From Muribaculum sp. (GTDB taxonomy: Bacteria; Bacillota; Clostridia; Lachnospirales; Lachnospiraceae), in assembly GCA_023663505.1 (NCBI GenBank), contig JAMPHH010000053.1, positions 1 to 23,103 on the forward strand: 23,103 bases of DNA, given 5' to 3'. Positions 6,987 through 11,892 of this stretch are shown piece after piece (within the stretch, counting starts at the first letter, position 1; each line of letters starts with the position of its first letter). Below the pieces are notes generated by a model. That model made no database searches. It saw only the letters and a list, made by a program, of their open reading frames with translations, and was not told where the DNA came from. The translations under genes were made by a program, and so were the position numbers.

Positions 6987-7394
6987 TTAAGAGCCATGCT
7001 CCAACATAAAATCCTTCATATGTTCAAAAATTTGCGTTATCCAATTTAGCTTATCCTCCGTGGTCAATTTCATCAAGGGAATTATATTTCCCGGGGTGTC
7101 CAAAAACACCAATTCCAACTCTCCCGATTTATCTATACGTCCTGCAAGTACGGAATGTGGCTGCAATACGGCGATGGTATACATTTCAAATCCACGATAG
7201 TTAAAATATATTCTGTCTTCTACTTCCATAAAACCAATTACTAATTTAGAAAGTATTCTCTCTATTGTATCTCCTGCTAACATTGTGCTTACACCATCTT
7301 TCACAAAGCATACTTCACACCATACTATTCTATCCTGAACCTCATATGTCAATTTTAGTGTCTTACCATCTGCCTCTAAATTTATTTCATTCAT
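6987..7394 (-). CDS. Immunity-like protein, paralogue of the 7822-8235 product
   Basis: A 135-residue cytosolic protein with no recognised domain. It is about half identical, end to end, to the product of 7822-8235: both have YE(V/L)QDR(I/L)VWC near residue 20, RILSKLVIGF or KILSKLIIGF near 50, EMYT near 70, and a nearly identical end around NWITQIFEHM and MLEH. The longest shared run, NWITQIFEHM, suggests a functional C-terminal helix. A G-rich ribosome binding site (GGGGGGAG) precedes the ATG. Duplicated small genes in a string like this are typical of toxin-immunity loci, but no cognate toxin is visible. Confidence 0.72.
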   Translation of the reverse strand: MNEINLEADGKTLKLTYEVQDRIVWCEVCFVKDGVSTMLAGDTIERILSKLVIGFMEVEDRIYFNYRGFEMYTIAVLQPHSVLAGRIDKSGELELVFLDTPGNIIPLMKLTTEDKLNWITQIFEHMKDFMLEHGS

Positions 7395-7437
7395 GGCGCT
7401 CCCCCCTATTGATTAATTTCCACTGCTTGGTGAATTA

Positions 7438-7749
7438 TCAAGGCTTATAATCTTTTCTCCATATAATACTTCCATCATCCAGTGCAATTAATGATGGCTC
7501 ATTCTCTATTGATATCTCAATCAATCCGCCTAAATGACACTCTTTAGCCTTTGAATTATTAAGAATATTTTCAACACTGAATGCACATGCATAAAACTCT
7601 TTGTACCCATCCTCATCTTCCTCTAACCCATTATTGGTCTCATAAATTGTATCAATTCTTCCCTCTAATACCAATTGACCATTATCCCATTCCACCCGCA
7701 AATATGTCCCATTGGGATATTTATTTATTGCTCTCACCACGTCGTCCAT
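7438..7749 (-). CDS. Small unknown protein between two paralogues
   Basis: A 103-residue acidic protein starting MDDVVRAINKYPNGTYLRVE, with a beta-rich core (LVLEGRIDTIYETNNGLEED, then YKEFYACAF) and a short end LDDGSIIWRKDYKP. I recall similar small proteins in clostridial toxin-immunity gene arrays but cannot name a family. GGGAGG sits 10 bases before the ATG at 7749; the ATG at 7767 has no site and itself overlaps the ribosome binding site. It lies 43 bases upstream of one paralogue and 72 bases downstream of the other, as if the trio arose by unequal duplication. Confidence 0.62.
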   Translation of the reverse strand: MDDVVRAINKYPNGTYLRVEWDNGQLVLEGRIDTIYETNNGLEEDEDGYKEFYACAFSVENILNNSKAKECHLGGLIEISIENEPSLIALDDGSIIWRKDYKP

Positions 7750-7821
7750 AACAGCATTACCTCCCATTCGGTCAAATAATAGGTTATTGATTAAAAATCA
7801 TACAAGCTATATAGGGACAAA

Positions 7822-8235
7822 CTATTGAGAACGATGCTCCAGCATATAATCGCTCATATGTTCAAAAATTTGAGTTATCCAATTTATCTTGTCCTCCATT
7901 GTCAACCTCATTAATGGAAACACATTTCCGTGTGTATCTATAAAAATCAATCTAACCCCTCCATGTTCTTCTATGTGTGCCGTAAGTCCTGAAAGCGGTC
8001 CCATTAACGTGGTGACTGTATACATCTCTAAACCAGATCGCGTATAAAAATTCCTGCCCTCTATCTCCCAAAATCCAATAATTAATTTGGAAAGGATTTT
8101 TTCTAATCGTTCTTCCGCCAATCGCATAATCTTTCCATCGTTTATATAATACACATTACACCACACTAGTCTATCTTGAAGCTCATAGACTAATCTCAAT
8201 ATTTTATTCTCTGCCTTTAAATCTATTGTAGCCAT
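7822..8235 (-). CDS. Immunity-like protein, paralogue of the 6987-7394 product
   Basis: A 137-residue protein starting MATIDLKAENK, related along its whole length to the 6987-7394 product (YELQDRLVWC, KILSKLIIGF, EMYT, NWITQIFEHM, MLEHRSQ). I start it at the ATG at 8235, with GGAGG 9-10 bases upstream; the longer frame from 8262 has no site. Its start overlaps the end of another open frame (8204-8350) by 32 bases, matching the tail-plus-immunity layout also seen at 5158. The function is unknown; immunity is inferred from context. Confidence 0.72.
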   Translation of the reverse strand: MATIDLKAENKILRLVYELQDRLVWCNVYYINDGKIMRLAEERLEKILSKLIIGFWEIEGRNFYTRSGLEMYTVTTLMGPLSGLTAHIEEHGGVRLIFIDTHGNVFPLMRLTMEDKINWITQIFEHMSDYMLEHRSQ

Positions 8236-8350
8236 GGTGATAAAACCTCCAATACTGTTCATTACTTAGAATCAAATCCAAAAAATTCTTAAAATCCGCC
8301 TTCCACCCAATAGGTACATAATCTTCATAAGATGCCGGCTCGTAATACAT
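8204..8350 (-). pseudogene. 48-residue open frame overlapping the immunity-like gene
   Basis: An ATG at 8350 opens a frame that reads YEPASYEDYVPIGWKADF and NEQYWRFYHHGYN and stops inside the next gene. The sequence is protein-like, rich in aromatic residues and unlike random translation. The frame stays open two codons upstream to a stop, so either this is a real small gene with a short leader or it is the C-terminal stub of a lost gene. A TATAAT box at 8374-8379 is just upstream. I recognise no family. Confidence 0.42.
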
Positions 8351-8373
8351 CGAATATAATTCTTGCCTGAACC

Positions 8374-8396
8374 ATTATAGCAGCCCAAACGTTTGG
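8374..8396 (-). promoter_or_regulatory. Putative -10 box and palindrome upstream of the 8350 frame
   Basis: Minus strand TATAAT (8374-8379) is preceded by the perfect 12-base palindrome CCAAACGTTTGG (8385-8396), placed where the promoter spacer would be. The only -35 candidate, TTGTCC, is 15 bases away, so the promoter is uncertain. A regulator bound to the palindrome would cover the promoter. Confidence 0.4.
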
Positions 8397-8445
8397 ACAA
8401 CAGCAGACCGTTCCAAAACAGAAATCACAGCCTCTTTTTACAGAA

Positions 8446-8484
8446 AAAGCAGTGAACCTTTTTGTAAACTCTGTTCACTGCTTT
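8446..8484 (-). terminator. Intrinsic terminator after the 8508-8669 relic
   Basis: A 12-bp perfect stem has arms AAAGCAGTGAAC (8446-8457) and GTTCACTGCTTT (8473-8484). In the minus-strand transcript it ends in a run of five T. It closes the small decayed gene upstream and separates it from the immunity-like gene array. Confidence 0.72.
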
Positions 8485-8507
8485 ACTGCATCTGTTATCA
8501 AGCTGCC

Positions 8508-8669
8508 TTATACTGGCACGGACTTTCCCTTTTCAATGACAGCATTAATTTGTTCAGCGACCAAGCCCCTCATTGATGTCCGAATTTTCCGTGTCCACCG
8601 TCATCCTCCCTTTGTGTCGCTGGCAGCTTCAAAAAACCATTCCCAAAAGGTATATGATCTTAAAATCAT
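8508..8669 (-). pseudogene. Small ORF relic with an in-frame stop
   Basis: A 54-codon frame from the ATG at 8669 reads MILRSYTFWEWFFEAASD, meets a TGA at 8601-8603, and continues in the same frame with MRGLVAEQINAVIEKGKSV to a stop at 8508. Both halves look like protein and end just before a terminator, so this is probably a small gene inactivated by one nonsense change. I do not recognise the family. The plus strand here shows only a shadow frame. Confidence 0.42.
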
Positions 8670-8733
8670 TATAACCTGAATTTCCTGCCAAAGCAATCAG
8701 AATTTCTATATTGATTGACAGTTCCAACGATAA

Positions 8734-8941
8734 AAGACATATAATAATGAAGAATACAAAAAATATGTACTGTCAGCTACAAGTGGATCAGAAAATGTAA
8801 GAGGGAGATTTGACTGGTGGAGGAATAAGATAAAAACTGCGTAAGTATTGTAATGGCTCTGACACTGCTTCTTCCGAAATTGTGAAAAGAAGGCTTCAAT
8901 ATTTTAGAGATGAAATAAGAGAACTATATATTAAGGTTTAA
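8734..8941 (+). pseudogene. Plus-strand C-terminal remnant with a one-base frameshift
   Basis: From 8734 an open frame without a start codon reads EYKKYVLSATSGSENVRGRF then DWWRNKIK and stops at 8842-8844. Removing one A from the five-A run at 8832-8836 restores a frame that continues LRKYCNGSDTASSEIVKRRL and FRDEIRELYIKV to a stop at 8939-8941. This is the end of a basic protein of unknown family, truncated at its start and frameshifted. It lies just upstream of the type III system in the same direction. The rest of 8942-9017 is AT-rich and shows no gene. Confidence 0.5.
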
Positions 8942-9017
8942 TATAATTTAGTAATCTTGCTGAATTTTAGTTTTAAAATTAGTCATTTTTTCTACTGTTC
9001 ATTTTTCCTATATTGTG

Positions 9018-9023
9018 TATAAT
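9018..9023 (+). promoter_or_regulatory. -10 box for the type III antitoxin RNA
   Basis: A perfect TATAAT on the plus strand. The -35 region (TGTTCA at 8996-9001, 16 bases away) is poor. Transcription from about 9030 would run through the repeats into the toxin gene. I see no other good promoter before 9227. Confidence 0.55.
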
Positions 9024-9029
9024 GTAAAT

Positions 9030-9210
9030 AAGAAGTCAGTTTGATTTCTTAATATGCATTCTGTTCGGCATAGCTTATTATAAGCAGAAGACAGATAGAT
9101 GGAAATACACTTTTCGATAGTGTTTTAAACAACGAATTGAGGGAATACGCCTGTTGTTCAGCGTTTCTAAGTAGACAACTAGAGGAAGCCGTGGAACCAC
9201 GGCTTTCTTA
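9030..9210 (+). ncRNA. Type III toxin-antitoxin RNA: degenerate tandem repeats plus terminator
   Basis: Between the promoter and the toxin gene lie imperfect repeats. Each has AAT, a 4-bp stem, a 9-10-base loop and then mostly T-rich sequence. The stems differ but stay paired: ATGC/GCAT (9054-9057 with 9068-9071), ACAC/GTGT (9107-9110 with 9120-9123), ACGC/GCGT (9147-9150 with 9161-9164). The last two repeats are 40 bases apart and share GG(A/G)AATAC; ACAAC begins a further partial copy at 9175 before the terminator. The first copy is 53 bases away and less sure. In type III systems such an RNA is cut into units by the toxin and holds it inactive. Confidence 0.72.
9186..9210 (+). terminator. 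Intrinsic terminator between antitoxin RNA and toxin gene
   Basis: Arms AAGCCGTGG (9186-9194) and CCACGGCTT (9197-9205), then TCTT. It follows the last partial repeat directly and lies 11 bases before the toxin's ribosome binding site. In known type III loci a leaky terminator at this place sets the excess of antitoxin RNA over toxin mRNA. Confidence 0.8.
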
Positions 9211-9226
9211 ATGCACAGGAGAAATA

Positions 9227-9760
9227 ATGGTAGAAAACGGATTGTATGTGATTAAACAAGAGCTATTAGAAGTGATTAATAAACTGGGCGGTGATTGTGA
9301 TATTGTAAACGGGAATAAAAGACCAGTATTCTGCTGTTTAAAAGATTCAAAGATTGAAGGATTATATTGGGCAATTCCAACAAGCGACTTATCTCATAGA
9401 AAAGACAAACAGAAACAATATTATCAAATTTGTCTATCATGTCCTGATAAAGACCTTAGGAGTTGCTACTACCATATCGCCAAAACGACTAAAGATGCAT
9501 TATATAAAATCAGTTCATGCTATCCTATTACTGAAAAATATATTGACCATCCTTTTATATCTAATAATGTGCATGTTGTCATGAAAAGACAAGACGATAT
9601 TAATGAAATTAGACGCAAATTCAAAAGGATTCTATCTATGGAATTTAGGAAACCAAATTACTTTCCACAGCACATTACTGACATAAGAAAATTTCTGATT
9701 GATGAACTTAATTCAGAAAATAGGCTGCCGGTGCAGACGAATAAAAAGCAAGAGAACTAA
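9227..9760 (+). CDS. Type III toxin, CptN/ToxN-like endoribonuclease
   Basis: A 177-residue basic protein. Features recall CptN-type type III toxins: a start LYVIKQELLEVINK, NGNKRPVF (28-35), EGLYWAIPTSD (44-54), a central strand-helix region YYHIAKTTKDALYKIS (81-96) followed by CYPITEKYI, and a C-terminal FPQHITDIRKFL. These toxins share a MazF-like fold, cut RNA and process their own repeat antitoxin. AGGAG is 5 bases before the ATG at 9227. Directly upstream are an intrinsic terminator and covarying repeats, which strongly supports the call. It runs opposite to its neighbours, as an independent cassette. The exact subfamily is from memory; ToxN or a new relative is possible. Confidence 0.75.
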   Translation: MVENGLYVIKQELLEVINKLGGDCDIVNGNKRPVFCCLKDSKIEGLYWAIPTSDLSHRKDKQKQYYQICLSCPDKDLRSCYYHIAKTTKDALYKISSCYPITEKYIDHPFISNNVHVVMKRQDDINEIRRKFKRILSMEFRKPNYFPQHITDIRKFLIDELNSENRLPVQTNKKQEN

Positions 9761-9764
9761 TCTC

Positions 9765-9879
9765 CTACTCATAATTAACTCTTATTGGGGGACACTCAAA
9801 TCCGAATGCCGTTTTATTAAAATAATGTTCTTCCTCTATCCAAGCTCCACGAATTATAGTTTGCGTCACTCGCTACCAT
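9765..9879 (-). pseudogene. Frameshifted small ORF, possible immunity relic
   Basis: From the ATG at 9879 the frame reads MVASDANYNSWSLDRGRTLF and stops; the next frame carries on with YFNKTAFGFECPPIRVNYE to a stop at 9765. Both pieces look like protein. The piece lies directly downstream, on the same strand, of the HINT-toxin remnant at 9894-10154, exactly where its immunity gene would be. No family is recognised, and the frameshift position is approximate. Confidence 0.4.
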
Positions 9880-9893
9880 ACCCCCGTTATTTG

Positions 9894-10154
9894 TTACTTC
9901 CTTTGAACTATTTTTATATCTTGTTTGATAAAATTGGCATGTCTAAAGGAATCTTTATACGGATTTATATCCCCAAACTTTAAGGCACCTCTTTCCTGGT
10001 TAGCTTTATAACCCGCATCCCCATATACATTATGCACCAATATTTCCATCTCTGACACATAATACGTATGCCAGTCCTTCACCTCGGAGTTATAGACCGG
10101 TACGGATTCATCCAAGGATTCACGCTCTATGGAGGTGATCTCCTTCAGTTCACC
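9894..10154 (-). pseudogene. C-terminal remnant of a HINT-domain polymorphic toxin
   Basis: An open frame of 86 codons with no proper start reads VPVYNSEVKDWHTYYVSEME then ILVHN. This is the conserved end of the pretoxin HINT (intein-like self-cleaving) domain, where VYN-V-DWHTYYV-----VHN marks the cleavage side. What follows (GDAGYKANQERGALKFGDIN) is a short C-terminal toxin stub of about 40 residues ending at 9894. The frame is cut by stop codons at its upstream end. The main body of the toxin, with its secretion and repeat domains, is missing, so this is debris or a silent cassette. Confidence 0.75.
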
Positions 10155-10157
10155 CTA

Positions 10158-10305
10158 CTAAAAACCTTCTTCCCTCTCACCATTTAATATTCGTTTTGCA
10201 ATTACATTACCATCAAAATCTTTGCTAGCCCATGTTCAAATTTGCAAATAACACTCCGCCAGATTTGACAATTCCATATAAATCTGCTAAGATATATTTA
10301 CATAA
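10158..10305 (-). pseudogene. Frameshifted fragment of an unknown protein
   Basis: On the minus strand one frame reads YILADLYGIVKSGGVLFANL to a stop near 10230, and the next reads WASKDFDGNVIAKRILNGER to a stop at 10158. They can be joined by a single frameshift near 10235. The right end runs into the type I antisense promoter. The codon pattern suggests the C-terminus of a lost protein, but I recognise no family and the call is weak. Confidence 0.33.
10265..10293 (+). promoter_or_regulatory. Promoter of the type I antisense RNA
   Basis: A perfect plus-strand -35 TTGACA (10265-10270), 17-base spacer and -10 TAAGAT (10288-10293). There is no plus-strand gene downstream; the transcript would start near 10300 and run into the terminator that also ends the opposite small-peptide gene. 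Confidence 0.78.
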
Positions 10306-10396
10306 AGGTACTGCCGATAGACGGCTAGTCCAATTTTATTTTAGAAGCAAAAATAGCCGCTAAAGTTTGTCAGACTGTTGGGCGGCTATTTTTGTG
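10300..10396 (+). ncRNA. Antisense RNA of a type I toxin-antitoxin pair
   Basis: About 95 nt from the predicted start to the T-run of the 10348-10394 terminator. It overlaps the 3' end of the 34-residue peptide mRNA. Its 5' part (10307-10330, GGTACTGCC...CGGCTAGTC) recurs on the opposite strand at 10567-10595, which is the 5' end of the toxin mRNA. Convergent overlap with an RNA for a hydrophobic peptide is the usual type I arrangement. The RNA is predicted, not observed. Confidence 0.62.
10348..10394. terminator. Shared bidirectional terminator of the type I pair
   Basis: Perfect 13-bp arms CAAAAATAGCCGC (10348-10360) and GCGGCTATTTTTG (10382-10394) have flanking A and T tracts in both directions. 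It ends the plus-strand antisense RNA and the minus-strand peptide mRNA; the peptide stop codon lies in the right arm. Confidence 0.88.
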
Positions 10397-10490
10397 TTTT
10401 ATTGCTATCCTTGCTTCCTATCGCATATCCGAGTCCGAAGGCTGTCAGGCATAAGCTGATGACCGCTATCAGACCTTCCATTGTCAACAT
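10386..10490 (-). CDS. Small hydrophobic peptide, likely type I (holin-like) toxin
   Basis: A 34-residue peptide, MLTMEGLIAVISLCLTAFGL then GYAIGSKDSNKTQK: one membrane helix followed by a polar, basic end, the shape of TxpA/BsrG or holin-like type I toxins. AGGAGGG lies 8 bases before the ATG at 10490; a second ATG at 10481 is in frame. It has its own promoter (10605-10633), a long structured leader of about 108 nt and a shared terminator, and is faced by a convergent antisense RNA. The leader hairpins at 10540-10560 and 10516-10527 could control access to the ribosome binding site. Toxicity is inferred. Confidence 0.7.
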   Translation of the reverse strand: MLTMEGLIAVISLCLTAFGLGYAIGSKDSNKTQK

Positions 10491-10515
10491 TGGCAAAGCC
10501 CTCCTTTCCCAGATT

Positions 10516-10560
10516 CCTGCAAGCAGGTTTCTATGTAATCGGAGGGTCACAGTCCCTCCG
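10516..10560 (-). promoter_or_regulatory. Leader hairpins of the type I toxin mRNA
   Basis: Two stems in the 5' leader: CGGAGGG paired with CCCTCCG (10540-10560, 7-base loop), and the palindrome CCTGCAAGCAGG (10516-10527). The first contains an AGGAGG-like GGAGGG that could mimic or mask a ribosome binding site. Structured leaders are a general feature of type I toxin mRNAs. Confidence 0.5.
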
Positions 10561-10604
10561 CAGAAGAACTAGCCGCCTACCGTTATGGCAGTACCCGTAT
10601 AAAT

Positions 10605-10633
10605 ATTTTATCAAAAAATGTAGGACTCTACAA
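10605..10633 (-). promoter_or_regulatory. Promoter of the type I toxin mRNA
   Basis: Minus strand -35 TTGTAG (10628-10633), 17-base spacer, -10 TAAAAT (10605-10610); the start is predicted near 10598. The -35 is weaker than that of the antisense RNA, consistent with excess antisense. Confidence 0.6.
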
Positions 10634-10657
10634 GAGCGATTCCGGCTTTGTTTATTT

Positions 10658-10993
10658 TTAAAAGTCGAAGCCCACAATTGTTTTATAAGCAAGAGCTAAG
10701 TTCAGCATTTTCTTTAATCTTATAAGGTTTTCATTTTTATTTTCATTAATTAATTGTGTTACAACCTCTAAAGCTATTGGAATTTTATCGAATTCTAACA
10801 CTTCTTCGTATTCATCAATAATAATATCGCACTTATCGTTTATAATATCAAAAACGCCTGTTTCATGTAGCTTACTATATTGTTCTTCTGATAATATCAT
10901 GTCTTCCATTTGTTCTTCTGTTTCAATTCCATAATCATAATCTTCCATCGCCTTTTTATCCTTGGGCACTCTAATATATTTTTCTCTTTCCAT
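10658..10993 (-). CDS. Unknown acidic protein, immunity-like
   Basis: A 111-residue strongly acidic protein starting MEREKYIRVPKDKKAMEDYD, then LSEEQYSKLHETGVFDIIND, and ending in a predicted helix LIRLKKMLNLALAYKTIVGF. There is no signal peptide or membrane span. I start it at the ATG at 10993 with GGGAGA nine bases upstream; the ATG at 11002 directly abuts that site. Its size and charge resemble immunity proteins of polymorphic toxins and fit the HINT-toxin debris nearby, but I recognise no named family. Confidence 0.62.
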   Translation of the reverse strand: MEREKYIRVPKDKKAMEDYDYGIETEEQMEDMILSEEQYSKLHETGVFDIINDKCDIIIDEYEEVLEFDKIPIALEVVTQLINENKNENLIRLKKMLNLALAYKTIVGFDF

Positions 10994-11045
10994 ATAGTCC
11001 ATTCTCCCATTATTTTACAATATCTTTTGACTCTCTCTATTTTAT

Positions 11046-11189
11046 TTATTCAAGGACATACGGTGAAAATATCTGCTTGACATTAAATGTATCAATAATA
11101 TAATAAACCATAGAACAGGTTATTAATTTCACAGTTTTATCCTTATCTTGGATTTGCAATTTGGCTAATTGCTGATGCCCCTCAAGGTA
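11046..11189 (-). pseudogene. C-terminal remnant of an unknown protein
   Basis: A 47-codon open frame without a start codon reads EGHQQLAKLQIQDKDKTVKL then YYIIDTFNVKQIFSPYVLE and stops at 11046. It looks like the end of a real protein cut off by a rearrangement. It lies at the boundary between the accessory region and the efflux operon. No family is recognised. The rest of 11003-11248 is AT-rich with no gene. Confidence 0.38.
11077..11104 (+). promoter_or_regulatory. Orphan plus-strand promoter-like site
   Basis: A perfect TTGACA (11077-11082), 16-base spacer and perfect TATAAT (11099-11104) point toward the 3' end of tetR, with no plus-strand gene behind them. It could drive an antisense RNA or be left over from a lost gene; in this AT-rich stretch chance is also possible. 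Confidence 0.4.
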
Positions 11190-11248
11190 TCAATATCTAT
11201 TTTACAAGCTGCGCCGACTGTATAGGGAAATCTATCGGGAACAAATCT

Positions 11249-11884
11249 TCAGCATCCGCCCTTCAAATCCCGCAATATCCCCTCAATGATCATGGAGCGC
11301 AGCCCCCCCATCTCCATGCGGATAAAGTCCTCCGTCCCGATGCACATCATGTATGTCAGCACCTTACAGAAGACAGCATAGATCAGATAATTGACAGGAA
11401 CGCTGCCGTCGATGTCGCCGCGCTCCACTCCTTGTCGGATCACCGCCCCGAACAGATACTCGGGAAATTCCCTGCTCACATTGGACTCTATCAGCTTCTC
11501 ACGCACCAACTGGCTGAATCTGGAATTGTCCGTAGCACCGTGCACAAAACGCACAAAGCAATACTTTTTCTCACTGTCCTTGTCCAATTCATCAAACACA
11601 TAATTGATCTGCTCCCGCAGATTGTCCAACGGAAGCAAGGCGGCGTTAATATGCTCTGCCAGTCCGTTCACATAGAATAAAAAAGCACACGCAATGATCT
11701 CCTCCTTGGAGTCAAAATATTCATATGCCGTACCCTTGCCGATTCCCGCCCGCTCCGTGATAGACAGGACGCGGATGTCATTCACATCCACGCCCTCCCC
11801 GATCAACTGCTTTACCGCGTCGTAAAGCAGCAGCACCTTAGGCGGAATCTCCGATACCGGCTCCATACCTGTTATCTTTCCCAT
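11249..11884 (-). CDS. TetR-family repressor of the efflux operon
   Basis: A 211-residue TetR-type regulator. The N-terminal helix-turn-helix runs through LSITERAGIGKGTAYEYFDS, followed by KEEIIACAF and an all-helical ligand and dimer domain of about 150 residues. The start is uncertain: a TTG at 11896 overlaps the pump stop codon, the ATG at 11884 has GGGGGA upstream, and an ATG at 11866 is also possible. It is the last gene of the adaptor-pump-regulator operon, so it probably represses its own operon at the palindrome at 16332-16349 and releases it on binding a pump substrate. Confidence 0.9.
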   Translation of the reverse strand: MGKITGMEPVSEIPPKVLLLYDAVKQLIGEGVDVNDIRVLSITERAGIGKGTAYEYFDSKEEIIACAFLFYVNGLAEHINAALLPLDNLREQINYVFDELDKDSEKKYCFVRFVHGATDNSRFSQLVREKLIESNVSREFPEYLFGAVIRQGVERGDIDGSVPVNYLIYAVFCKVLTYMMCIGTEDFIRMEMGGLRSMIIEGILRDLKGGC

Positions 11885-11892
11885 ATCACTTA

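Noticed and set aside
10378..10572. Plus-strand 64-residue frame opposite the small toxin gene.
   Set aside because: No ribosome binding site; it is the complement of the toxin gene and its structured leader.
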